Shown here piece after piece: positions 51,556 to 62,742 of a stretch of DNA of 64,000 nt. Source of the DNA: Owenia fusiformis. Lineage: Eukaryota > Annelida > Polychaeta > Sabellida > Oweniidae. The DNA is taken from assembly GCA_903813345.2 (NCBI GenBank), contig CAIIXF020000009.1, positions 14,088,347 through 14,152,346 on the forward strand, in the 5' to 3' direction. A program made the translations under genes and the position numbers. The notes under the pieces were generated by a model. It saw nothing but the letters and a program-made list of their open reading frames with translations, made no database searches and was not told the DNA's origin. Numbering within the stretch: the first letter of the stretch is position 1; every line of letters starts with the position of its first letter.

Positions 51556-52188
51556 TCGCATACCATTGAACAGATTGTCGCGGAATTCTGTACTCATGAA
51601 TGTTAAAATTATGATGTTAGTTGGGGACCTACCCTTTATTTGAACAGCCCACCTCTTTCCTGTCTCATTTATACAGTTGAAATTGTATTTCTTGAGTTCT
51701 TAATTATCGTAAATCCTTCGTTCTATAAGTATAATGTCGAAGCAATTTCAACTTAGAATTTTAGTTCGTCTGGTCGTTCTGCAAATCTATATGAACACCA
51801 AGAAACGAAATTATTATAATAAGATTTCGCTAAAGCTACTAAACGTGTAGCGAGATATCATATTATTTTCATATATTCATATATATTCATATAATTTATA
51901 TATATTCATGTAATTGTCCGTTTATGTTATTAAACTAGTATTGAAATAATGATTTGGATTAGTTAAACACGCGATAAGTTTGACACGCGCACCCCGCGCA
52001 TGCACATAAAGAGAATTTTAATTTTCAAAATTAGTTCCAAACTTTTGACAAAAATCTCCTAATTACTCATGAAATACCAAAATACTTCACTAAAAACGTA
52101 GCGGAGTGATTTCGGAGCATTCAAAGATAGGGTAGGTGCATAGTTTATTGCAGTTTGCTGCTGCGTCATTATAAATATAGGTATGCGT

Positions 52189-52215
52189 AATGGCCATGAT
52201 ATCATCATGGCCATT
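52189..52215. repeat. Perfect 12-bp stem hairpin
   Basis: AATGGCCATGAT, loop ATC, then ATCATGGCCATT. It lies between TAGGTGCATAG at about 52134 and an imperfect inverse CTATGATCCACCTA at about 52224, so it may be the centre of a small foldback element. Confidence 0.75.
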
Positions 52216-52259
52216 GGGAAAGGCTATGATCCACCTATTGCTAGTTAACAACAACTACC

Positions 52260-53620
52260 TTAACTTAGTTTAACAAGAATCTAAAATAAAATAAATCCAG
52301 TAGTCAGGGCAGTCTTATACAAATGATTTCAAATTGGAATTTGACGTCATCTCAACTGAGACTGTCATTTAAGATGATGTGAGATGAGAATCAGCTATGT
52401 GATATATGATGATGATGCAATCGTTCACTGATTACACCAAATAGTTCTCTCCTAGAATTGGATTTTAGAAGCTAGTTAAGCGAGAAATGTTTTTTATGAT
52501 TGTGCTTTTAGATGTCCTCTTGTATCTCCTTCATTCGGTTATAGCGAAGAAGATATCCTGTCTTTTGTGTTTCCTAATTGGCTTACATTAAGTCTTTGTA
52601 TAACCCCCCCCCCCCCCCCATTCCCCCTCATATATACATTCCTTTGGTAGTGAACTGTATATAGAGGAGAAGAACCAAAGTTTTGATTCCAAATTGATAA
52701 ATTGCTTGTGTGCATCAGTCTGACTCTTAGGAGAGGTCATGCATGAAATGTGAAGACCATTTCAATGATTGATATTGAAAGATCAGCCCAAAGGACAACA
52801 TTTAATTGCAAATGCCATTTAAATGTACAGGAAATAATTTTGTTTATTAGCTGATAATCATGTAGGCAACAAACTTGTTAATTCAGTAAACTCTTTCATG
52901 GTCAAGATCATTTGTCAGCAAAATAAGTTTGCGTGAGAATATATTTACCATATCAAATCAATGAGTACCAGAAGGCCGTCATATTTCTTAATAATCAAAT
53001 ATGTTCCTTCCAATTTTCTGTTTGACTTCACTTTGTCCTTCAAGATCCTATAAGCTAATAACACTTTTTAAATAAATCATTGATGAATAAAAAACAAATG
53101 TTTCCAATATGTTGCTTTAAATTTGATTTTTACTGTTTTTCACTTTTTATTCACTTTAATTAATTAGTGAAGCCTTATTATATTCCTCTATACTAATTTA
53201 TTTACTTCATTGTATTGAACTGAGGGATAACAAATTGAAATATGATTCTGACCACTGGTGCAAGTGAAGCATCTCGTTACTCTTCTCATATCTTCTTCAT
53301 ACACAATTGGCCCAGACTTGAAGTATCATCCTGGTGGAAATAATAACTTCCATACATAATAGAAAACCTATTGCTTTGACATTTATTCCACCCTTGGGTC
53401 ATGTTGTTATGAAACATTTGGGAAAATTGTTCACAGGGACCTAGCATATTAGAGGGTGATCCAAAACTATCTTGTGTATATATCTTGGTGAAATTGCATC
53501 AAATTAAAAAAGATGAAAGAGAATATCTGTTTATGAGTACAGGATATCAAATAGTGTGATGTGTGAAAAAAGAGAAATAGATAATGAATAGTGACTGGGC
53601 TTATTTACAATTGCAGGCCT
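52260..53620. other. Gene-free stretch with a poly-C tract
   Basis: A run of about 17 C lies near 52603-52619. Nothing else recognised. Confidence 0.4.
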
Positions 53621-53829
53621 CAGGCCCGTAGCCAGCTTTTGCTAAGGGACTTTACACTTTTGCAAAAATTCACTTGAAAAGTGCTCAGAATGGTGAAAAA
53701 CTGCATGATGTTGAAATAATTTTTGGCCAGGTAGGGGTCATCTTTTTCTGGGAATCACCAGAACCCCTGGTTTTTGGAGTGCTGGACTTTCACCTCCACC
53801 CCCCCCCCCCTCATTCATCTACAGGCCTG
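53621..53829. mobile_element. CAGGCCCGTAGCCAG MITE, second copy (inverted)
   Basis: The left end CAGGCCCGTAGCCAG is followed by CTTTTGC and TTTTGCAAAAATTCAC, the inverse of the right side of the copy at 39318. A poly-C tract and TACAGGCCTG close the element. Similar length, more diverged right end. Confidence 0.65.
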
Positions 53830-55131
53830 TGATATATATAATATTGAATATTGTAATACTTTTGTAATATATTAATTCTTTTTAAATAATCAAATATTTA
53901 CTTTTTTAAATTGTCACTATAATATTCAACAAAAACAAAATAATGATAAAGATATAATTTTATAATTCTAAAAGCTATTTTATGAGACCTGTAGGCAAAA
54001 ATAAACTATAACCATCCAGCTGTGGCTTACACCAGTGATATGATGTACTAAAGCACCTTTTCTACCTCCACCACAGGCCTCCTAGTTATAGTTATAAAGA
54101 CGCATACAGTATGTGAACAATAGTTGCCAATATGATTGGGTATGAACAATCAATATGAATATGAAGATTCACAGAGATAGCATTTTCAAACTTTTGACCT
54201 TGAAGATTTATCATAAAACTAATACTTTCAAAACAACCTACTGCATTTCATGCCATCTATTGATAGTCCTGAAGATAATCGGTCACTTCTGGTTTTATTT
54301 ACACTTTCTGTTAAAATTGTAAGAAACAGTTCTTTTCCTTATTTTTGATCATTAAATCACAGATTCACTTTGAATGACAACTTTCAGTGACATACAATGT
54401 GAGAAAGTAATAGAGAAAAGTGTGAAGATATTTCTAAAACAATGTAGCTACTGAGGCCAAATTATCCATAAATAGCCTTAATATTTCATAAAAAAATCCT
54501 TTATATGATTAAGTCTACAATTTGGATTTAATATCCGTTGAACTGTCATGGGAAATTGAGTAATGTGTATTTTGGATATTAAATGACAATTCACTTGGAT
54601 ATGTTATTCCTCAGATTGTTTATTGCTGAATTAGGACTAGTAATAAAAGACCTAATTATGCTACATTGTTCACTGTTGCAAGCATTTATTGTTTGTTAAC
54701 TGGCAAAGCTTTGCATTAAACAAATCTCCAAGACTTTAGAGGTTGAAATTTGAGATTTACACCCTTCTCTATTTTAGTCTTGTCATGACTTCTCAAGTAA
54801 CAAGATTTCTCTTGATGTCCAGCAAAATTCTCTGGTGTAGTGAAAAGCGCTCTGGGTAAGCGGGTTTGAATCCATGAGAAAAACATTTAGACATTCATGT
54901 GCCTTTAATCTTGAATTACTAGTATAGTACTGCTTTCATTTTTTTATCTTAATCAGATCCGTTTTAGATCTTAGAGGAATCCTAAAAGCACACTGGCATG
55001 TTTATGAAAAAATTAGTCTTTGACATTTTGTCTTTTACTCCCAATTGCCCTTATGGAGTGATGTCTAGCTTCTTTTATGTTTACTTGATAAAAAAGAAAT
55101 TGAAGGAAATATTTTTGTTTTCTTGGTGAGC
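53830..55131. other. Gene-free stretch
   Basis: No exon seen. A segment near 54225-54275 (CTACTGCATTTCATGCCATC then TATTGATAGTCCTGAAG) resembles one near 59670-59712, so it is a dispersed repeat fragment. Confidence 0.4.
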
Positions 55132-55136
55132 ACTTT

Positions 55137-58128
55137 CACTGGGGGGTATCGTGATGCAACAACACCGTGTTGTTGCATCAAGATGGCCAGACTTCCGGTG
55201 ATAGATTTTCGTACGCTGTTTTGTTTTTCCAATTTACACCCATTTCTAGGACGAGTTGCTCAATAATCATACACATGCAGTTAGCGCATGATCTATATTT
55301 TAAAAAACTGTCATTGGTATACATGTAGCATCATCAAGAAGCGATAAATTCGTGGTTTTAATTCCTCACTATTGATGCAACAACACCACTCTGTTTCTTA
55401 TCGATGATGCAACAACACCAATGTGCTGATGCAAAAACGCCAATATAATGTATCATTGAACAACAAGAGAAACTGTTTTATGTTCTGTTTACAGGTGTAG
55501 GTCGGGACATGAATAAAACGCGTGAGTCAGTGGTCCATGAACGAAACGTATTTTGTTTGGTTTCTTTGTATATATCAAAGTTAAAAGGATATACAAGTCA
55601 AACTAAATAAAGTACAGAATCCCCGGGAGGCAATCTCATTGATATTGTATCTGAAAAATAAAGATTATACATTTTCTAAATTAAATGCCCTTGATTTATC
55701 GTATGGAAATTGCTTACAAATAACTAATATAATTTTGGAAAGACAACAGATATCAGTCATTTTGTGTTATTAGTACCTCAATTGAAATGCTCAATTCTGA
55801 TTGGTTGATTAGCGGTTAAAATTATGTACTGTTGACCACTACTTCTGAAAAAACTACTAGGTACTGTTGACGGCTACTTCTGAAAAAAAGTTTCATGACG
55901 TCACAAAAAAACATGGAAGACGGACATTTTGTAAACGTTAGTGAAAATGACTTTACTAGGCGACAAGTATAGCAAAAATACAAATAGAAACTTAAAATTA
56001 ACATTAATTCACTAACGAGTACGCCGTGATGTGCCAAATACATGTACAGAGTTAAGCTACTTGCACTGTCTCCAGATTTTCTAAAAAAATATTGCTAACG
56101 TGGTTCGGAGAAAAGGTTGTGAAATGCAGCCATGCCGATTAATGATTGTCGTCTATATGTGTATTATTAGTTTACTCAGACTAACAAAACAATTGTAGAC
56201 CTCTCCATTCGATCAACCGTCAAAATCATATACCTCGACTGTAAACCTCGACCTTCGGTCTCTGTCAACAGTAGTTTTTCGTATACAGTCTCGGTATACA
56301 ATTTTGCCGGTTGACCTCTGGGGAGGTCAACAATTGTAAACTGTTGACCACTACTAGGTACTGTTGACCCCTATTTTTGAAAAATTGTTTTTTTAATGTT
56401 GAATTTTTTTTAATTTTGAAAAAATAAGTTGTGTAAAAAATTACAAGTATTCGACGGCTTGGAGATACCTTTACTTATCAAATATGTTCACGTGACATTC
56501 GATTATATATTCGTCCAATTATTATATTATTTGGACTAACAGAACAATTGTTAACCTCTCTTTTCGGTCAACTGGCAAAAGTGTCCTCGACCTCTGGTCT
56601 TGATCAACAGTACTTTCAAGGTTTACAGTATCGGTATACAATTTTGCCAGTTGACCTGAGAGGTCTACAATTGTATAATTTATATCCTTCAAATTATGAT
56701 ATTCTTCGGACTAACAAACAATTGTCAACCTCTCTATTCGGTCAACTGGCCAAAGTGTATACCTCAACAGTAAACCCTGAGAGTACTGTTGACCTCGACC
56801 TCCGAACTTTCAAGGATTACAGTATTGGTATACAGTTTTGCCAGTTGACCTCAATTGTATATTGTATATCCTTTGTTATCCCACCCAAAGTATGATGTCA
56901 TGTATAAAGTTAAAGAGTTGTATACGCTGCTCAGGAGTTTACGCTATCCAGGAGTTGTACATCGTTCTCAAGAGTTGTGTAGGAAGAGTGTTGGTTTAAT
57001 GATGCTATTATATAAAGGTTATTGAGTGAGAGGGATTCAATATTGGTTTTATTCCGAGAGACAATATGATATTTCCCGAGGGCCCTGGATATCTGGGATA
57101 ACTGTACCCCTATCAATTTACCTTTTTGGGCCCTTAATCTTATCACTTTTGTTTACCTTTTTACTCAGTCGGAGAGAAGGAATCCAAAGAGAGCAATAAT
57201 TGTACACGTGCGTCGTGCAAGATTTCCATTAAACGTGTAACTAAACGGCCTCTCTAATAAAGTCAATTAGACGTTTTTACACGTTGGCTCTCCAAATTGG
57301 AGGAGATAAAGAATCATATCATATTATATCATAGATGAAGCAATCATCCCATCAACATAAGCTCACGAATGTCACAGTTAAACTGTTTTAGTTATAATTT
57401 GATAAACAGTGGTAACGTAAATCTACTAGTCTATCACTGTTCCACAGATGGATGACAGATAATTTCCAATAGTTCATCATGTTTACCGAGAACGAAAGAT
57501 GTTTGTCCACCATTTTGAATGATACTAACTGGAGTCAGGGTCATCAAGCTATGGAACAGTGGTTTATGAAAATAGATTGGGTTACTAAAGCTTGCCATGT
57601 TAAAGGCGATTGAATTATGTTATAGAACAACGTCCAGTACATTATAATATTTAAAACTATAAATTTTTGGAAATACATATAAAGGATCTTCGCCCGCAGG
57701 ACGTGTATTTTGAATGCCTTGAGAAGAACGCAAATATGGGTAATGGGTAACGGTGTTGCAATAGTAGCATTTAAAAATCTGTTACTCTCGAGATTTATGG
57801 TCTTCTGAAATTATACTATTAATTGGTGTTGCTGCATCATTGCTCAAATCTAGAGGGGTGTTGTTGCATCTTCGGTTTGGTGTTGTTGCATCAATAGTGA
57901 GGAACTAAAACCGTGAACTTATTGCTTCTTGGTGATGGTACATTTATACTAATGACAGTTTCTTTAAATATAGATCGTGCGCTAACTGCATGTGTATGGT
58001 TATTGAGCAACTCGTCCTAGAAATGGGTTTAATTGGGGAAACAAAATATCGTACGAAAATCTATCACCGGAAGTCTGGCCATCTTGATGCAACAACACGG
58101 TGTTGTTGCATCACGATACTCCCCAGTG
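55137..58128. mobile_element. 2992-bp long-TIR element with exact 5-bp target duplication
   Basis: ACTTT at 55132-55136 is repeated exactly at 58129-58133, just outside ends CACTGGGG and CCCCAGTG. The inverted repeats are about 310 bp (roughly 55137-55445 and 57815-58128). Each starts with GTATCGTGATGCAACAACAC and the near-perfect palindrome GATGCAACAACAC/GTGTTGTTGCATC. ATGCAACAACACC recurs several times further inside, as subterminal motifs often do. The centre (about 55800-56900) holds three diverged copies of a segment with ACAATTGT, CGGTCAACTGGC and its inverse GCCAGTTGACC. No transposase frame is visible, so it is non-autonomous. Termini starting CAC with a 5-bp duplication would suit a Transib-like mobiliser, but that is a guess. 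Confidence 0.88.
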
Positions 58129-58133
58129 ACTTT

Positions 58134-58990
58134 GATAGATGACTTAAATCAGCATGTCTGATAGATTCTCAATGCATCACTGATTGACCCAGAAATTCAC
58201 CAACCAGCTCCATCAATGTCGATCATGATCAGTGATGCCTCATTCTCAGTCACAATGTGACGTCACCTGATCCAATTCAGCCAATCCAGGCCAACCATTT
58301 TTTAATTGTGTGCAGTGAACCATGGGAGTGATACATACATTTTCTGTGATTGGACAACACTTCTGATTTATGTGGATATTGGCACAGCACTAGTTTTGAT
58401 GGCATGGTAATAAACTGTGGTAATTTATAGTGTTAATAACTTATAACGATATTCGTTAACTAGTTATCAAAGGATTGATTGCTTTAATTGACTAGCCCAT
58501 TTTTATAACTTTCTACGAATCTTCCTGAATTTAAAATTATGTTACATTATTCTTATTACATGTAGCTGAACCTGTATTGGAAAAAATAATAAATTGATGA
58601 TTTGATTTGAAAAGGGTGTCTTAGGTCAATCTTTAGGCTAATTCTGTAATAAAACCAATTCTTAAATCAAAAATTTGCAATTTAACTTTCTTGAGGATCA
58701 TCAATTTGGCATTACAATACAATAACTTACTAAAGCAACCATTCCTCTCTCTGAAAAGTACCAAGTTACAAAGGTTAAAGTAATGTGATTCCACACTTGG
58801 GATTCATTAGTAAAGATATGCCAGAAAATGAAGTTGTTTATTAAAGTTTAAGAAAGAGTTGACTGTTGACTCAGCATTTGTAAGAATGGTGATATAATGT
58901 TATTGGCCATGTGAAACAGGAGTAAACAGAGCCTCCGTGTAATAATCTTCTAGTCCAAAAAATGTAATATAATTCATGCTTTATTCTCAT
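58134..58990. other. Gene-free stretch
   Basis: Sequence between two transposons. No exon recognised. Confidence 0.4.
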
Positions 58991-60080
58991 ACTGGAATAG
59001 CCTGACAACGATAAAGTCAGATACCGTTGTCTCAAATGGCGCATATAATCGTCGCTTCAATTAGATTTTCATGAACTGTATGTTTAATAGAGCACCTAGA
59101 CTAAATTCCTTCGGAAAAACAATTAAAGTCACAAAATATTTTTTTCTTCTTTCCACAACCTTTTTTTACTATAACCAGGACGTTTCGGATCCTGTCTGGA
59201 TCCTTTTTCAACTGTATAAAAACTGAACTGAAGCACTACAAAACAATTAAATAAAAACAATATTACGTCATATTAATTCACCAAAAATTCATTCCAAATT
59301 CCCGCCAATTTATAGTTCCCTTGACGTCCTGGTTATAGTAAAATAAAGGTTGTGGAAAGAAGAAAAAAATATTTTGTGATTTGATTAGCCAACCTGAAGA
59401 ACATGTTTAAGAACAATGGGAGCCAGGACTCGTATAGATGGCAGTTAACTACTAGGTTGTTCTCCACAACTGGCCCATTGGTTTATGTGTAAATATTGCT
59501 GTTTTGAAACTTCAAATTCTCTACATATATCAAATAAATATCATATTTTCCTTCATCATTATTTACAAACATGTTTTAAGATTCAAAATTAGAAGTTTTG
59601 GATATTTTCAATAAGATTTATCTTTGGAGATTTTTCGAACATTTTTTACATGTTAAAGTATGCTATTAAACCTACTGAATTTTTCGCCATCTATTGACAG
59701 TCCTGAAGGCCATTAAAGTGCCTAAATACTCATTATGCAGTTAATAATGTTCTACCATCAAAATAAAGTCTTTAATTTAACTGATCAAAATGAGATAAAG
59801 GACAATAGACACTGTAATTACCATATGCCGTTGTCTTTCTAAATTACTCAAATTCAGATTCCGTTGTCATTGACGATATCGAAGACGCTATATTGTGGCG
59901 ATTCACGACCCAATTTGATCGAAATTGCGATTTCATATGAAACATCATCACAAGAGCTTAATACATGCGCAGAATTAGCGACGATAAAATCCCATGAAAT
60001 GAGGACCAAGTTGAAGCGACGGTTATGTCCGCCATAGTTGACAACGGTATCTGACTTTACTGTTGTCAGGCTATTCCGGT
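58991..60080. mobile_element. TIR element of about 1.09 kb just upstream of the first VPS35L exon seen
   Basis: The left end ACTGGAATAGCCTGACAACG continues as TAAAGTCAGATACCGTTGTC. The inverse GACAACGGTATCTGACTTTA then TTGTCAGGCTATTCCGGT closes the element. Arms extend to at least GTCGCTTCAA on the left and TTGAAGCGAC on the right, about 75-110 bp. A second element is nested inside at 59127-59385. The protein remnant, if any, is not recognisable. Confidence 0.82.
59127..59385. mobile_element. Nested foldback element of about 260 bp
   Basis: AAGTCACAAAATATTTTTTT then CTTCTTTCCACAACCTTTTT and TTTACTATAACCAGGACGT on the left are inverted on the right as ACGTCCTGGTTATAGTAAA...GGTTGTGGAAAGAAG...ATATTTTGTGA. 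It interrupts the larger TIR element at 58991-60080 and is therefore younger. Confidence 0.85.
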
Positions 60081-60352
60081 GTGATTTGGAGGCAATTTAC
60101 TCAAAGTAATGTTGTATACACACTGTACTAGTGTACTTACATTCTGTAGTGTGTCAAAAAAGTAATAAATTATCTCAAAACTGCATTTATTTAAAGACGT
60201 ATCTTTTGTTATGTTTTCTCTGAATGTCATGATATGTCATACAATCTGAATCCCTCTTGTAGCATCGTTCCAGATGTGAAGCCTAAATTCATAAATGTAC
60301 AGTTTGGTTGAACGAAGAGACATTAATTATGTTTTTCAATGTGTTCTTGCAG
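60081..60352. other. VPS35L: Intron sequence before the first VPS35L exon seen
   Basis: It ends in TTTTTCAATGTGTTCTTGCAG, a pyrimidine-rich tract and AG acceptor for the exon at 60353. The preceding exon was not identified. Confidence 0.6.
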
Positions 60353-60430
60353 GAAGACTTGTGTACGACAGAATAATAACCAAGTCCCAGTATGTCCCAA
60401 AGGGAATGAAGACACCTGTATGTCTACCAG
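60353..60430 (+). CDS. VPS35L: VPS35L internal exon A, ending in the first unit of the splice-site array
   Basis: A 78-nt exon between acceptor TTCTTGCAG and donor CCAG/GTAAGT, phase 1 on both sides. With one G from the previous exon it reads GRLVYDRIITKSQYVPK, matching the conserved GKLVYERI block near residue 240 of human VPS35L. Spliced to the next exon it gives [20 protein letters not shown], which aligns without gaps to the human LPDHFSPENANDTAKETC; this fixes the donor at 60431. The segment between LVYDRI and LPE is 16 residues here against 10 in human, and most of the extra length is the 51-bp array unit. VPS35L is the scaffold of Retriever (with VPS26C and VPS29), which returns integrins and other cargo from endosomes to the cell surface. 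Confidence 0.9.
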
Positions 60431-62520
60431 GTAAGTCCCATTATGTTCCAAAGGGAATGAAGACACCTGTATGTCTACCAGGTAAGTCCCATTATGTCCC
60501 CAAGGGAATGAAGACACCTGTATGTCTACCAGGTAAGTCCCATTATGACCCAAGGGAATGAAAACACCTGTATGTCTATCAGGTAAGTCCCATTATGACC
60601 CAAAGGGAATGAAGACACCTGTATGTCTACCAGGTAAGTCCCATTATGACCCAAAGGGAATGAAGACACCTGTATGTCTACCAGGTAAGTCCCAGTATGT
60701 CCCAAAGGGAATGAAGACACCTGTATGTCTACCAGGTAAGTCCCATTATGACCCAAAGGGAATGAAGACACCTGTATGTCTACCAGGTAAGTCCCATTAT
60801 GACCCAAAGGGAATGAAGACACCTGTATGTCTACCAGGTAAGTCCCAGTATGTCCCAAAGGGAATGAAGACACCTGTATGTCTACCAGGTAAGTCCCATT
60901 ATGATCCAAAGGGAATGAAGACACCTGTATGTCTACCAGGTAAGTCCCATTATGACCCAAAGGGAATGAAGACACCTGTATGTCTACCAGGTAAGTCCCA
61001 TTATGACCCAAAGGGAATGAAGACACCTGTATGTCTACCAGGTAAGTCCCATTATGTTCCAAAGGGAATGAACATACCTGTATGTCTACCAGGTAAGTCC
61101 CATTATGACCCAAAGGGAATGAAGACACCTGTATGTCTACCAGGTTAGTCCCATTATGTCCCCAAGGGAATGAAAACACCTGTATGTCTACCAGGTAAGT
61201 CCCATTATGTTCCAAAGGGAATGAACATACCTGTATGTCTACCAGGTAAGTCCCATTATGACCCAAAGGGAATGAAGACACCTGTATGTCTACCAGGTAT
61301 GCCCCATTATGTCCCAAAGGGAATGAGGACACCTGTATGTCTATCAGGTAAGTCCCAGTGTGTTCCTAAGGGAATGAGACACCCGTAGATCTACCAGGTA
61401 AGTCCCATTATGTTCCAAAGGGAATGAGACATCCGTATATCTACCAGGTAAGTCCCATTATGTCCCAAAGGGAATGAAAACACCTGTATGTCTACCAGGT
61501 AAGTCCCATTATGTCCCCAAGGGAATGAAAACACCTGTATGTCTACCAGGTATGTCCCATTATGTCCCAAAGGGAATGAAGACACCTGTATGTCTATCAG
61601 GTAAGTCCCAGTGTGTTCCTAAGGGAATGAGACATCCGTATATCTACCAGGTAAGTCCCATTATGTCCCAAAGGGAATGAAAACACCTGTATGTCTACCA
61701 GGTAAGTCCCATTATGTCCCCAAGGGAATGAAAACACCTGTATGTCTACCAGGTAAGTCCCATTATGTTCCAAAGGGAATGAGACATCCGTATATCTACC
61801 AGGTAAGTCCCATTATGTTCCAAAGGGAATGAAAACACCTGTATGTCTACCAGGTAAGTCCCATTATGTCCCAAGGGAATGAAAACACCTGTATGTCTAC
61901 CAGGTAAGTCCGATTATGTTCCCAATGGAATGAAAACACCTGTACGTCTACCAGGTAAGTCCCATTATGTCCCCAAGGGAATTAAAACACCTGTATGTCT
62001 ATCAGGTAAGTCCCATTATGTCCCCAAGGGAATGAAAACACCTGAATGTCTACCAGGTAAGTCCCATTATGTCCCCAAGGGAATGAAAACACCTGTATGT
62101 CTATCAGGTAAGTCCCATTATGTCCCAAGGGAATGAAAACACCTGTATGTCTACCAGGTAAGTCCCATTATGTTCCCAATGGAATGAAAACACCTGTATG
62201 TCTACCAGGTAAGTCCCATTATGTTCCCAAGGGAATGAAGACACCTGTATGTCTACCAGGTAAGTCGCATTATGTTCCCAACGGAATGAAAACACATGTA
62301 TGTCTATCAGGTAAGTCCCATTATGTTCCCAATGGAATGAAAACACCTGTATGTCTACCAGGTAAGACCCATTATGTTCCCAATGGAATGAAAACACATG
62401 TATGTCTATCAGGTAAGTCTCAGTATATCCCTAAGGGATTGAAGTCACCTGTTTGTCTCTCAGATAAGTCAAATTGTATCCCAAAGAGAATAAATACACC
62501 TGTCTGTCTAAAGATTAAAC
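60382..62520 (+). repeat. 51-bp tandem array of exon end plus 5' splice site, about 41 units
   Basis: The unit is GTAAGTCCCATTATGTCCCA, then AAGGGAATGAAGACACC, then TGTATGTCTACCAG. Its first copy lies inside exon A. Junctions of the form CAG/GT occur at 60431, 60482, 60533, 60583 and onward in steps of 51 (sometimes 50) to 62413, 40 in all. By my reading 36 are exactly CAGGTAAGT; the exceptions are at 61144 (GTTAGT), 61297 (GTATGC), 61550 (GTATGT) and 62362 (GTAAGA). Units at 62464 and later have lost the GT. The unit equals 17 codons, so long open frames exist on both strands. Copies with ATGACCC variants cluster on the left and TTCCCAATGG variants on the right. The array fills nearly all of the 2167-bp intron. 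Confidence 0.97.
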
Positions 62521-62597
62521 TGAATTGATGTACTTGATTTATCTGAAGCATCGGAGATTGAAAGACAATCTTATCATGATCCATTCTATTTTTGCAG

Positions 62598-62742
62598 AGG
62601 ATTTCACACCAGGTCAGGTGCCAGATTCTGCCAAAGAGACATGCAGGAATTGGTTCTTTAAAATTGCATCAATTCGAGAACTTATTCCACGATTCTATGT
62701 TGAAGCAGCCATCTTGAAATGCTACAGATTTCTCACAACTGG
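62598..62742 (+). CDS. VPS35L: VPS35L internal exon B
   Basis: A 145-nt exon after TATTTTTGCAG, with donor CTGG/GTAGGT, phase 1 in and phase 2 out. It encodes [20 protein letters not shown] followed by [20 protein letters not shown] and CYRFLTT. This is nearly identical to the human segment [20 protein letters not shown] and FYVEASILKCNKFLS. It belongs to the helical-repeat scaffold of VPS35L that holds partner subunits. The strong match makes the gene assignment secure. Confidence 0.96.

Noticed and set aside
52603-52619. Poly-C tract as a regulatory or G-quadruplex site
   Set aside because: A simple homopolymer tract; similar C runs occur in the MITEs nearby, and nothing points to function.
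55137-58128. Firm assignment to the Transib or RAG-related group
   Set aside because: Only terminal CAC and a 5-bp duplication support it; there is no transposase, and one copy is not enough to fix the class.
60526-61332. Minus-strand 268-codon open frame and plus-strand 196-codon frame with 17-residue repeats
   Set aside because: Both are by-products of a 51-bp array whose unit is a multiple of three. No start context, splice support or known domain; only the first units joined to exon A have a plausible coding role.
60382-62520. CRISPR-like direct repeats
   Set aside because: Units are contiguous with no unique spacers, and the setting is an animal gene intron.
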